47,500 bases of DNA from Prorocentrum cordatum (GCA_963575745.1 CAUYUJ010004305.1:1-47500), one strand, 5' to 3'; shown: positions 31,828 through 41,113, counted from the first letter of the stretch. The notes: generated by a model not told the origin, from the sequence alone. A program made the numbers and translations.

Positions 31828-32266
31828 ATGGGAAAATCAGCGAAGACGATCGCGATGGAAGCGCAGGTGCGCTTTGAGCTGCAGGATGAAAAGCAGGAAC
31901 GCCAGCGGTCAGTGAAGACTGCCAAGGCGGCATTGAAGCATGCCAAAGCAGCGAAGACGCAGGCTGAGAAGAAGGCAGGCGGTTGTTAACTAACAACAAC
32001 ACAAGGGCCCCTCGAGGCCAGGGGGGAGGGGATGGGCTCTCGAGCCCACCCCCTTAGTCAATGGCCCCATCGGTGTCGCCAGTCCCACCCGCCTCCGTGC
32101 GATCGCCCCCCTCCCTCCCCCCCCCCGATAGGCAGAGAAGAGGTTCAATGCGTTTTTGAAGAGCAAGGACGCGTGGATGAACGCGCTGCTCGACGCGGAT
32201 GATGCGAGCGCGGCCCACGTTCGGGCCGAGACTGAGCTGGCGCGCGCCGAGCGCGATGCCCGCTAG
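31828..32266 (+). CDS. Small coiled-coil-like protein C3 (93 aa, two exons)
   Basis: Exon 1 (31828-31974) starts MGKSAKTIAMEAQVRFELQD and ends KAAKTQAEKK. Exon 2 (32132-32266) starts AEKRFNAFLKSKDAWMNALL and ends ELARAERDAR before TAG. The join keeps frame, and the protein is continuous, strongly helical, Lys/Ala/Glu-rich, like C1 and C2. Upstream, GCAGCATTTGTGGTTCATTC (31746-31765) and CCCCATTTGTGGTTCACG (31805-31822) resemble degraded tandem spliced leaders (core GCCATTTTGGCTCAAG), the second ending 5 bp before the ATG. The role is unknown; a structural or DNA-binding helper is only a guess. Confidence 0.62.
31975..32131 (+). other. Intron of C3 (GC-AG)
   Basis: 157 bp, donor AAG|GCAGGC and acceptor TAG|GCAGAG. 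The tetranucleotide GCAG is repeated at both ends, as is frequent in dinoflagellate introns. The body is C-rich towards the acceptor. Confidence 0.65.
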
Positions 32267-32269
32267 GGG

Positions 32270-33190
32270 TGTGGGGGCGACGGGCGACGGGTGGAGGGGT
32301 CAGAGAAAAAACCTGCATGCATCAATGCAAGATGAGTCTGGGATGATAATGTCGGCATGATAGCGCAGGTGCCTCGTCCTCCTCCTCATCTTCCCCCTCC
32401 TCCTCCTCCTCCCTCCTCCTCCGCCTCCTCCTCCCCCCTCCCTCCCCATCCTCATCCTCATCCCCATCCTCGTCCTCCCCATCGCATCATTCCCTCTTCG
32501 TCCCTCCTCGTCGTTGTCCTCCTGTTGCTGCTGGTGCTGATGCTCTTGCTCATCCTACTACGCTACTAAGCCGTGCCCCCCCCCCCCCATCGCTCCCTCA
32601 CAACTGCTTCGCACTCTGAATGGCATTGGTGCTATGCGTTTCCGCCTTTTCGCGTCATAGGATCATCCGACGCCTCACGATATCTGTAGGATGACGCAGC
32701 ACCAAAACCCCAAGAGGAACCACATATAGAGCCCCAAGGCCGCAACGGGGAGGAGGAGAAGGATGAGGAGGGGAAGATGAGGAGGATGAGGCGGAAGAGG
32801 AGGAGGATACGGAGGATCGCGACTTTGGGATGCTCCCGACTGGTGAGGTTAAATCCAGAACGCCAGTTCTGTGAGTGATGTCTTGGACCGTCCCCTCGGC
32901 ATCAGCGCGCGCGCACTTAACGAAAATGATGATGAGACATATGATGATAACAACTGCAGGTGGTCTGCGCTCTTCGTTCGAGTCGGATGGGCTGGCGGGG
33001 ATACGCGACGCGGCAACACTTACATCGCCATATACGCGTCGGTTCTATGTATGCCAAGATGCATGCAACCCGTTGCAGGTGGTAGACTCGCACTGCCATC
33101 CGAAACCAATATTCGATGCGTGGGGCATTGCAAGTTGGCATCAGTTGGTGTCGGGTTCTCGTTTCGAATATAGATCACACAGGCCCGCGT
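32270..33190. other. Intergenic interval with CTC and GGA tracts
   Basis: CTC/CCT-rich 32378-32470, poly-C at 32577-32588 and GGA-rich 32745-32815. The remaining short frames have no recognisable content. No gene supported. Confidence 0.5.
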
Positions 33191-33194
33191 CGCA

Positions 33195-33211
33195 TAGCCA
33201 TTTGGGCTCGA
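33195..33211 (+). promoter_or_regulatory. Relict spliced leader upstream of gene D
   Basis: TAGCCATTTGGGCTCGA matches the dinoflagellate leader core TAGCCATTTTGGCTCAA at 15 of 17 bases, on the coding strand 95 bp before the gene D start. Leaders are added to mRNA by trans-splicing, so a genomic copy implies that an mRNA-derived cDNA was written back. Confidence 0.75.
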
Positions 33212-33285
33212 TCGCGATCGATCGCGATCTATCGCGAGGCGCGATCTTTCGCGAGGCGCGACCTATCGCGAGGCGCGAGGCGCGA
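33212..33285. repeat. GCGATCTATCGCGAGGC tandem repeat
   Basis: Overlapping TCGCGATC and GCGAGGCGCGA units, about 17-bp period, four to five copies, filling the space between the relict leader and the gene D palindrome. Many units are self-complementary (TCGCGA, GATCGCGATC). Confidence 0.75.
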
Positions 33286-33331
33286 AGGTTCGGAACTGTC
33301 GTCATATGACGACGGTTCCGAACCTCCGCGC
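33280..33331. repeat. 52-nt palindrome centred on the gene D start codon
   Basis: Arms of 26 bases match at 24 positions. From the axis outward: ATGACGAC, one mismatch, GTTCCGAACCT, one mismatch, CGCGC. The axis lies between 33305 and 33306, so the ATG of gene D is the first codon of the right arm, and the minus strand carries the same ATG and the same first nine codons (MTTVPNLRA). As RNA it would form a near-perfect hairpin at the start codon. Confidence 0.92.
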
Positions 33332-34712
33332 GGAACTGCAGCACATGTCAGAGTGGGTATCGACACAAATCGCATGTGGCCTGTGCCCATCAGCCGTGGC
33401 CCAGCACCAGTACGACAGCCTCCTCATGAAGATCAACAACCTGTCACAGATCAGCACTGACGAGGCGACAGCCTTGGTGAAAACAATCAGGGAGCACTCG
33501 CTGAACACTTGGACCCAAGAGAACATCGCACGCTTGTGCCAGAGCGTCGGGACCAAGACAGGCACGTTGTCAATGCCAGGCGGATCCAAGCAATGGCAAG
33601 AGATTAGCATTGCATCGAGGGTCTTCACGGCGAGCGAGATCAAATCGCTGAAGAGCGGCGACCTGAATGAGAAGGCGTGCATACGCCTGGTCGCCGCTCG
33701 GTGCAAGCTGATCGGCGCCCACACGCTCTCCGAGAGCTCCAAGGGCAAGATGGCCGCGCTCGTGGCGCGGGGCAGCGGCAAGGGGCATGGGGGCGATTGG
33801 GTCAGGCTCCTCGGAGAGGTGAAGGGTGCCATCTCCAAGGCCATCACGTGCAAGGGTTGGTCCACGCTTGGGTACGCCACGGTGTGGAACTTCGACCGCA
33901 TCGAGGACATGTCGGCGGAGCCGTGGTGGAAATCAGCTTACAGGGGCGATGGGCCCGCCTTGGAGGAGATCCAGACGGACGCGCCAGACTACGTGAGGAA
34001 GTCGAGCAGGCGCTACGCGGCGAAGACCTCGCCTGCAGCTGCAGCACCCCCAATGACAGCCCCAGACCCTACGGCTGGCGGGCAGTTGCAAGTCATGCAG
34101 GCCCTGTTCGGTGCACCGCTGTGCGCGGCGCTCTTCGCCAACTCGGCGGCCGCGGCTCTCAGGCCGCCCGAGCCGCCTGCGCAGCCGCGCGTGGAGCTGG
34201 AGCCCCCGAAGCCAAAGCTCCCGCCGCGCGAGGAGCCGCAGCAGGAGCCGAAGCTTCCGCCGCGCGAGGAGCCGCGCGATGAGCCGCGCGATGATGAGCC
34301 CGAGCCAGACCTGACCGACGAGGAGGAGAAGCTCAGGGCGCTCCTCGCCAAGAAGGCCAAGACCGCCAAGGCGAGGAAGCGCCCCTCCGCGGCTGGCGAA
34401 GGCGTCGGTGACGCCGAGGGCGGGGCAGGCGTCGAAGACGCCGAGGGGGCTGTGCCAATGAAGAAGGCGCGGCCCCCTGCCATGCGGCGACCCGCAGCTG
34501 CCGTGCCACAGCCCGCCGCGCTGCCCAAGCCGCCGACGTGCGAGTGCAACGCGCCGTACAGGTGCGGCTACGTGATCTACAAGCCTTCACAGAAGGTGTT
34601 CAGGGCCGTTGTGGGGAGGGCAGATCGCCGCGTCCGCTTCGACCGCAATGCGACGATGAATCGCATTGAGGCTTGGAGCGCGGCGCTGGCGTGGATCGAC
34701 GCCAAGTGTTAG
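33306..34712 (+). CDS. Gene D: uncharacterised 468-aa protein
   Basis: Single uninterrupted frame from ATG 33306 to TAG 34712. The N-terminal ~230 residues look folded and helical (MTTVPNLRAELQHMSEWVST; SLNTWTQENIARLCQSVG; EWW-like WNFDRIEDMSAEPWWKSAYR). The middle is Ala/Pro-rich, then an acidic-basic repeat (PKLPPREEP twice, DEPRDDEPEPDLTDEEEK) and Lys/Arg-rich candidate nuclear signals (KKAKTAKARKRP, KKARPPAMRRP). The last ~58 residues form a compact Cys-containing unit, TCECNAPYRCGYVIYKPSQK then VFRAVVGRADRRVRF and AWSAALAWIDAKC. Its strand-strand-helix look is reminiscent of AP2-type DNA-binding folds (tentative). It lies 441 bp upstream of gene E on the same strand. DNA binding is an inference; family unknown. 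Confidence 0.85.
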   Translation: MTTVPNLRAELQHMSEWVSTQIACGLCPSAVAQHQYDSLLMKINNLSQISTDEATALVKTIREHSLNTWTQENIARLCQSVGTKTGTLSMPGGSKQWQEISIASRVFTASEIKSLKSGDLNEKACIRLVAARCKLIGAHTLSESSKGKMAALVARGSGKGHGGDWVRLLGEVKGAISKAITCKGWSTLGYATVWNFDRIEDMSAEPWWKSAYRGDGPALEEIQTDAPDYVRKSSRRYAAKTSPAAAAPPMTAPDPTAGGQLQVMQALFGAPLCAALFANSAAAALRPPEPPAQPRVELEPPKPKLPPREEPQQEPKLPPREEPRDEPRDDEPEPDLTDEEEKLRALLAKKAKTAKARKRPSAAGEGVGDAEGGAGVEDAEGAVPMKKARPPAMRRPAAAVPQPAALPKPPTCECNAPYRCGYVIYKPSQKVFRAVVGRADRRVRFDRNATMNRIEAWSAALAWIDAKC

Positions 34713-34859
34713 GTGCTCGACGCGGGGAGGGGGAGGACCAGGGGGTTCTTGAGGACCATCAGGGCTGGGAGCTCGCATCGCAGCTGCAGCGCGGCGGTGG
34801 GCGGCGCCACATCGGCGAACTCTCTCTTGCTTGTATGGCGTTGCACCATGACGTCTAAA

Positions 34860-35110
34860 ACACAAGTATGTTGCGATCTTTTCATCGCAAGTCGCATGCA
34901 TCAATATGCAACACTCCGTTCTTTTGCGAGCTACCGTCGCACTTCGTATGCATCAATCTGCACCTACATGTCCTTCTGATGCGACGTCGTATCATGCCAT
35001 ATGCATCGATATGCAACGTGCACTTCTGTTGTGATCTATCGCCTCGCTGCATTCAGATGCATCACGCAGCGTGCCCCTACCATAACGCGACGCATGCATC
35101 CTATGATGCG
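34860..35110 (+). promoter_or_regulatory. ATGCATCAATATGCA tandem array upstream of gene E
   Basis: ATGCATC-type cores at 34896, 34948, 35001, 35057 and 35094 (spacing 52, 53, 56 and 37 bp). Each is followed by a second partial inverted ATGCA/TGCAC half and diverged CTTCTTTTGCGAG-like sequence. It fills the D-E interval and stops about 20 bp before the relict leader of gene E. Probably promoter repeats or a minisatellite. Confidence 0.6.
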
Positions 35111-35130
35111 CATTGGCATCGTTATCGAGT

Positions 35131-35150
35131 CTGCAGCCATTTGGGCTGAA
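35131..35150 (+). promoter_or_regulatory. Relict spliced leader fused to the gene E start
   Basis: CTGCAGCCATTTGGGCTGAA aligns with the leader core CGTAGCCATTTTGGCTCAAG, with the same T-to-G change as the gene D relict. It is followed by ACC and the ATG at 35154. That is the layout of a very short 5' UTR on a trans-spliced mRNA, now encoded in DNA. Confidence 0.75.
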
Positions 35151-35153
35151 ACC

Positions 35154-37247
35154 ATGGCCGCGTCCGCCGCCAGGAAACGCAAGGCGGACGAGGCGCTGGT
35201 GGAGCTCCACAGGGGCTCATACCTGTCACAGCGCGCTCTGTCGGGTGTCCTAAAACATGTGCGAGACCATGGGTTGCCCGACAATATTTCACGGAGCTCA
35301 CAATACAGGGCAAACGAAAACAGCATTGCCAAAGAGTCGAACGCATATGGGAACGTCTTGCGTTGCATAGACACGCCTTTAGTCAGTGGTAGAACTTTCG
35401 AGAACTGGGTGTGCTGTCCTGGGCCATTTTTGTATTCCTGCTGCAAGGCTAGCGCTCCAGTCAGGGAGATGTTTCGCCGCTCACTTCAGGAGCACCCATG
35501 CAGCTTGGCGTCGCCGTGGCACATCATTTTATATTTCGATGGTATTTCACCGCGAGACCCCCTGGCGAAGGGGAAAGATTATCGGGGGGTTGATGCTGTT
35601 TACTGGTCGTTCGCTGAGTTCGACGAGTCCTTGGGTAACGAAGATGCGTGGTTCACGCTTAGCACTGCGCGGTGCGCAAAAATAAAAAGCATCCCAGGTG
35701 GCATCGGGCAGTGCATCAAGATGACCCTCAAAGAAGTTTTTTTTTTTTTAAAAAAAAAATCTGCTGGTGGTTTCAATTTTGAGACGAGCGGTGTTACATT
35801 AGACGTGTCAGAGAACGGCGACGCAACGTCGCACGCGACGATCGTCGCGAAGCTGTCGTGCGTCATAGGGGACGAAGAGGCATTGCGGGAACTACACATG
35901 AACAAAGGGCACGCTGGTTCCAAACCCTGTGCGTTATGTCGCAACGTCTTGAATAGAAAGTTTGATTATTTGACATATGATGTATCTGGTTTCTTTGTGA
36001 CAGACGCGTGCTTGGATGCGTCAAAGATACGCAGAAACGATGACGCGACAATCATCGCGATCCTGGAACGACTTCGACCCGATTGGGATAAATATCAGCG
36101 GGGGGAGTTTTCAGAGGGGCAGTACACGACCATCACACAGCACAAAGGATGGAACTTCCACCCCGAACACATAGCGCTGGACCCAGGTTTGCGATATCTC
36201 CCTGCGTCATTCATTTGCTTTGACTGGATGCATATTTATTTTGTGTCTGGTATATTCGACAGAGAAGTAAAAGCACTTTTAGGGCATGCGCAGTTCAAGT
36301 GTTTGTGTGATGCAAGGGAGTTGCATGAGTATTTCATGAAGTGGACGTGGCCGAGTAAACACCACTCAGCCGCAACTGTATGGGAGACTGGTGAGCTCCA
36401 AGCAGGTGCCTCAGAAGAGATCTCTGCGTTGCCTGTTTTGTGCAGGTATATTCGGCAAGTAATTGCCAAGCATCCTTCATCGGATCAAGTGGCCCCCCAG
36501 ATCGCAAGTATGCTGGCATTGCAAGATGCCGTTGACATAATCATCACGGCGGCGCGGCGGCTTCCAGTCACGACCGCGCAGATAGAGTCAGCGATAGTGA
36601 AACATCTCCGGTGCCATCAGGACGCATATGGTGAAAGCTATTGGGTGTATAAGCACCATATGGCAACCCATTTGCCAGAAATGTTTGAAAAACATGGGTC
36701 GCTCAGTTGCTTTGTCCAGGAACGCAAGCACAAAAACGTAAAACGTTTCGCCAAAGACCACATGTGCAAGAAGGGGCCAGAGAAGGCTCTCATGGTCCAA
36801 CTCACTGCGCAGCACGCGCACGATTTAAAGACCATGCGTGTTTCACCTGGCTTAGTCGACCCAACGAAAGCAACACAGAAGCTGCTGAATGCGTTGAAAC
36901 GCATGTGCCCTGGGACGCAGACAGCCGTCTCCAGCATCGAAGCCATGACAGATTTCGGCCGCATCAAGCGCGGTGATATCGTACTTCTGGGGTCGGGCGG
37001 GATGCATGCAGCAATGCAAGTGTGGTTTCACGTGAAATGCGACGATGGCGAGTCGCAGGTGCTTGTCCAGCAGCTTGCAACTAAGCATGTGAACGCCGCT
37101 GAAGGTTTTTCCAGACACATCTTTTTAGATGATACAGACCCTGTTCTGATGCCTCTGACCTCGCTGAAAGCTCCTGTGATTTACAGGAAAATAGAAAACG
37201 ACATCACGTGCATTTGGCCAGTAGAATACAAATCGCGATGTTGCTAG
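35154..37247 (+). CDS. Gene E: CACTA/Plavaka-like DDE transposase candidate (697 aa)
   Basis: ATG 35154 (ACCATGG context) is chosen over in-frame 35001 because the relict leader ends 3 bp before it. Basic N-terminus (RKRK). Candidate catalytic residues: D129 in IILYFDGISPRDPLAKG; D357 in FICFDWMHIYFVSGIFDREV, which resembles the D..H motif of CACTA/Plavaka transposases; and E523 in LSCFVQERKHKNVKRFAKDH, shortly after HHMATHLPEMF, matching the 'HxPE ... ER' layout around the final Glu in those families. Between D1 and D2 a possible zinc knuckle, HMNKGHAGSKPCALC (H248, H253, C259, C262). The C-terminal ~120 residues may be a separate domain (RIKRGDIVLLGSGG..). A T12-A10 homopolymer at 35738-35759 encodes FFFLKKK and is indel-prone. 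It lies last inside the right inverted repeat. Role inferred: mobilisation of the element. Confidence 0.7.
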   Translation: MAASAARKRKADEALVELHRGSYLSQRALSGVLKHVRDHGLPDNISRSSQYRANENSIAKESNAYGNVLRCIDTPLVSGRTFENWVCCPGPFLYSCCKASAPVREMFRRSLQEHPCSLASPWHIILYFDGISPRDPLAKGKDYRGVDAVYWSFAEFDESLGNEDAWFTLSTARCAKIKSIPGGIGQCIKMTLKEVFFFLKKKSAGGFNFETSGVTLDVSENGDATSHATIVAKLSCVIGDEEALRELHMNKGHAGSKPCALCRNVLNRKFDYLTYDVSGFFVTDACLDASKIRRNDDATIIAILERLRPDWDKYQRGEFSEGQYTTITQHKGWNFHPEHIALDPGLRYLPASFICFDWMHIYFVSGIFDREVKALLGHAQFKCLCDARELHEYFMKWTWPSKHHSAATVWETGELQAGASEEISALPVLCRYIRQVIAKHPSSDQVAPQIASMLALQDAVDIIITAARRLPVTTAQIESAIVKHLRCHQDAYGESYWVYKHHMATHLPEMFEKHGSLSCFVQERKHKNVKRFAKDHMCKKGPEKALMVQLTAQHAHDLKTMRVSPGLVDPTKATQKLLNALKRMCPGTQTAVSSIEAMTDFGRIKRGDIVLLGSGGMHAAMQVWFHVKCDDGESQVLVQQLATKHVNAAEGFSRHIFLDDTDPVLMPLTSLKAPVIYRKIENDITCIWPVEYKSRCC

Positions 37248-37399
37248 CATGATGCGCTGCGGACCGTCGCGTTTGCCCCAGGACGATAAAAAAATCTGAA
37301 GGCCCCTGAGCAGATCCAAATCGACGAAGCGCCCAATCATGATGCCACAATTTCCAACTACATGAGATGCAGAAACATAACATAAGCATTAAAAAACAG

Positions 37400-37456
37400 C
37401 TTCAAACTGGCCAAACCTAACTAGTTATAACTCCGTTAATAACAATTAGAAGTTCC
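37400..37456. promoter_or_regulatory. Right subterminal TAAC/GTTA palindromes
   Basis: AGTTATAACT, GTTAATAAC and TTAGAAG motifs directly inside the right inner inverted repeat, comparable to the left cluster at 21161-21303. Confidence 0.45.
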
Positions 37457-37489
37457 GCTAACTGTTACTAACTACGCAGGGCCTTCAGG
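37457..37489 (-). repeat. Inner terminal inverted repeat, right
   Basis: GCTAACTGTTACTAACTACG followed by CAGGGCCTTCAGG; the reverse complement of the left repeat at 26 of 32 aligned positions. Confidence 0.7.
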
Positions 37490-37499
37490 CCCCCCTCTC

Positions 37500-38130
<631 letters not shown>

Positions 38131-38133
38131 ACT

Positions 38134-38208
38134 GGCGGTGCGGCCAGCACGAAACCCCCAGGACGAACGATTCCCGGGGGGGGTCGCTCCGCACCCGGCA
38201 CCGCCGAC
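38134..38208. repeat. Right terminal GC hairpin
   Basis: GGCGGTGC (38134) pairs with GCACCGCC ending at 38205 apart from small insertions, and CGAAACCCCC pairs with GGGGGGGTCG inside. The same architecture as the left hairpin at 21039-21117, in reverse orientation. The final 12 bases GGCACCGCCGAC are the exact complement of the left start. Confidence 0.7.
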
Positions 38209-38210
38209 AT

Positions 38211-38310
38211 GTATATATATATATATATATGTATATGTATATGTATGTGTATGTATATATATATACACACGAATATATACATATATCTGTATATGTATAT
38301 GAGTGTGTGT
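38211..38310. repeat. (TA)n/(TG)n microsatellite at the right edge of the 17-kb element
   Basis: TATATA with TATGTA and TGTGTG interruptions. It begins immediately after the outer 14-mer and mirrors the (TA)n tract at the left edge. Confidence 0.9.
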
Positions 38311-38352
38311 GTATTCGTAGAACCACGCGCGCGCTACGCGCGCGCGAAGTTT

Positions 38353-38760
38353 CTACTCGCAGGTCAACCACGGGTACCGCTGTAGGCCCCAGTGTGGCCA
38401 CGACGACGATTTCCAGCGTTCTCGGGCCCATGCCATCGACGCAAAGGAACACGTAAACAGACGGCTGTCGCTCTGCCCGGGCCGCCCTTGAGGGGAGTCC
38501 GGTGGGAGGGGCAAAGCAACTTGTGAAATGATAGGGTATAACGATGCCCCGTTTGCTCTGACGGGCCGCGTCTTCACGTAGAAACCGGTCCTGAATACGA
38601 AAGAGGGGTCCCTGGAGAAAAAATCCCGAAGGGGTTCGCCCTCCTGGCGCCCTTTCGTACCGTCGGTAAAGAAAGGGCAGCGAGAGGGGTGGTGCCTTCT
38701 CGACTGGCCGACGCGTCCTGTCACCCGGGAAGGTCGGGCCCGAGCCCTCCTGGGAAATAC
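38353..38760 (-). CDS. Possible minus-strand coding segment, unknown
   Basis: One minus frame contains LPFLYRRYERAPGGRTPSGF, FRIQDRFLREDAARQSKRGI and SVYVFLCVDGMGPRTLEIVV, with more natural composition than the flanks. No start, end or family can be set. It continues into the artefactual microsatellite frame downstream, so chance remains likely. Confidence 0.2.
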   Translation of the reverse strand, partial: VFPRRARARPSRVTGRVGQSRRHHPSRCPFFTDGTKGRQEGEPLRDFFSRDPSFVFRTGFYVKTRPVRANGASLYPIISQVALPLPPDSPQGRPGQSDSRLFTCSFASMAWARERWKSSSWPHWGLQRYPWLTCE

Positions 38761-39099
38761 ACGGCGCCGAACTCCGGGCATCGGCATGCCCTATTACTAC
38801 ATTGACTTGTCGAGTGGACTGGGAATTCAGAGCCCAACCCAAGGGAATCCAACCAGCCCTCTGGGCGCAGGTGGTTTAAGGCGTTTCCTCTTCCGTCCCT
38901 CCCTCTCTCCCATCAGGAAGGAATTCGTCCCTCCCCCTGCCCATTTCCCTGGACCTGGACGGGGAGGGCCGCGGGTAGGTAGAGCCCCCAAAACGGCCAT
39001 GGCGAGGAAACCACAATCATTGGAGTTACCAGCGTTTTGGCCCCATGGTGGCCTCTTGGGGTAGGGAGCACTAATTGAAGCTCCCGTCTTGTTTGATCG

Positions 39100-39372
39100 A
39101 TCTCCTCCAAAATGGCCCCCAAAACGCCCATGAAGCCCCGAGAAGTCCCAAAATGGCCCCAAGATGGCCCCTGGAGCCTAAAGGCCCCCAAGAGGCCCCC
39201 GGGGGACCCCAGGAGGCCCCCAGGAGGACCCCAGGAGGCCCCCGAAAGGACCCCAAGCGGCCCCAAGAGGCCCCAAGAGGCACCCAAGACGCCGAAGAGC
39301 CCCCCAGGACCGCCACGAGACCCCCAGAACGTCCCAAGAGGCCACCGAGAAACGCCCAAGAGATACCCCAAG
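39100..39372. repeat. Degenerate GGCCCCCAAGAGG short-period repeat
   Basis: Recurring CCCCAAGAGGCCCC, CCCCAGGAGG and GGCCCCAAG units, complementary in composition to 18890-19830 and similar to 20368-20605. CTC-rich sequence follows to about 39540. Confidence 0.7.
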
Positions 39373-39692
39373 AGTCTCCGCAAGGCCCTGTTGACTACCC
39401 TCCTCCTCCTGTTCCTCCTCCCTCCTCCTACGCCTTCTCTCGCCCTCCTTTTCCTCCTCCTGTGCATGTTCCTTCTCCACACTCCCTCAACCATCCATCC
39501 AACATCATCCTTCCCCTCTTCCCTCCCTCGCACGGTTCGGCCGCCCCCCTCTTTGTTCCCGCCCTTCCCTGATCAACTCAACTCGCCGGGCCGTCGTCTC
39601 TGGGCGGGCTGGCGGGGGTACTTTTTGGTGCGCGGGCGCGCGAATCGAGTCGAACGCCGCGCCAGCAAGGACAAGCCGTGCCACGAGCTAAA

Positions 39693-40140
39693 CTAAAAAC
39701 GGAAAAAAACGAAGAGGTCAGCAACGCCATGCACAGAGCGGGACGGATTTCCGTGCCGCCAACTGGCGCGGACGGCATCACGAAGCGGCACAAGGAACGC
39801 GCCCATGTAGGTGCCGAACCGGATGCAGATGCAGTGGATGAGCGACACCACTTGCGACAAGGAATGGAAGTCCACGGGCGCCACGCTTACCCAGGAACGA
39901 GATGACAGGGATAGGAAGAAAGAGCCCTCCAAGTCCACAGGTAACTTGCCGAACGCGTAGCCCTGGACCCAGTAGGTCCCCACGGGGAAGAGCAAACACC
40001 AAGGGGAGCAGCGGGAGCGCCTCCAAGACGGAGGAGGCAGACAGAGTAAGCAATGCCGAGGAGGCAGGCAAGCGGCCTCCAGGTATCGTGCCAGACGCGC
40101 GGGCAAACGCGCGGGCAAACGCCACGTGGAGGATGAGCAC
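39693..40140 (-). CDS. Possible minus-strand membrane-protein fragment
   Basis: A minus frame reads GTYWVQGYAFGKLPVDLEGS, FFLSLSSRSWVSVAPVDFHS and VVSLIHCICIRFGTYMGAFL, then VPLRDAVRASW: hydrophobic, transmembrane-like stretches with balanced composition. An overlapping frame is also hydrophobic, and there is no domain I can name. It may be a decayed fragment or a chance frame in GC-rich DNA. Confidence 0.28.
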
Positions 40141-40224
40141 CTCGAGGAAGAAGCGAAAGTCGGTCGGGCTGCGGCCGCTCCGGGACCTTCCCCGAGCTAC
40201 TCAGAGGCCCCCCAGGCAGGGGCA

Positions 40225-40290
40225 AGAGGGAGAAGGAGGAGGAGGAGGAGGAGGACGAGGAGGAGGAGGACGAGGAGGAATCTCGGAGGG
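40225..40290. repeat. GGA microsatellite
   Basis: GGAGGAGGAGG and GAGGACGAGG runs. Confidence 0.85.
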
Positions 40291-40654
40291 AAACAAGCGT
40301 TTCCCAGGCAAGGGCGGCACGAGCACGGAGGCCACGAGCAGCGCGACCACCCGTCAGGGCGCCCCGCGCGCCGAGACCCGGGGGCAGCTGCAGTGTCATC
40401 GGGGCGTCCAGCATCTAGTGCCCAACTCCAGGATGTACGACGGGAGCGGCGCCCATCCCAGATTTACAGTGGGGACTCGGCCACAAGAAACCTCCGCAAG
40501 AAGCCCAACCCTGAAATCCGCGATCTGTTCCGTGAGAACCCAAAATTGTCGATCGAAAATCGTCAAGATCTTATTGGGGGCGCATCGAAATCCAAGAAAC
40601 CCAGGGCACCCTGGCAAAATCCAACTGGTTTCTTGGCACACGTCCCCACTGTAT

Positions 40655-40851
40655 GTTGCCTCCATCGTACTTAAGGACCACATCCCAGAAATACTTTCGA
40701 GCACCCAGAAAAGTGTAGAACGAGCGCCGAAAGAGTGTGGAAACTGTGTCTCCCAGGGCCCGACACGTGAAAACCCTCGAGTTTGGGGGTATTTTCTGGC
40801 GCTCGAAATTCTTTCTGGTGGTCAAGGCTAAAGTAGGCTGGAACATCATAA
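40655..40851 (+). mobile_element. ~200 bp dispersed repeat, copy 3
   Basis: From GTTGCCTCCATCGTACTTAA to GGAACATCATAA, the same orientation as the copies at 6196 and 9374. No clear flanking duplication. Confidence 0.82.
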
Positions 40852-40954
40852 TCCTAGATAGGGGTCCGTCCGGATGGCCACCCTGGGGATGTACCCCCGA
40901 GCTCCCCTCCAATTCGGCAAGGCACATCCTTCGGGCAAAGCTCTGGGATAAGGG

Positions 40955-41113
40955 TTAGGTCGGGCACGTCCCCCTGCAGGCGGATGTTAGACGAAAAGGA
41001 AAACATAGCCAAATAATGATTCAAACAATGCCCAAAAATGAAAGAACAATCGTCCCCAGACTATGTTTGGATTGTGCTTTTATATTCCTCCTGTAGAGGG
41101 ACCCGCCCGATTT
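40955..41113. mobile_element. Miniature inverted-repeat element, family 1, copy 2
   Basis: Begins TTAGGTCGGGC and ends GCCCGATTT with ~25 bp inverted ends (CCCCCTGCAGG versus CCTCCTGTAGAGGG). Flanks GGGATAAGGG (40945-40954) and ACGATTAGGG (41114-41123) match at 7 of 10 positions in the register seen for the other copies. Confidence 0.82.

Noticed and set aside
35001-35153. Upstream ATG extending gene E by 51 residues
   Set aside because: The extension translates promoter repeats and the relict spliced leader, which marks the true 5' UTR.
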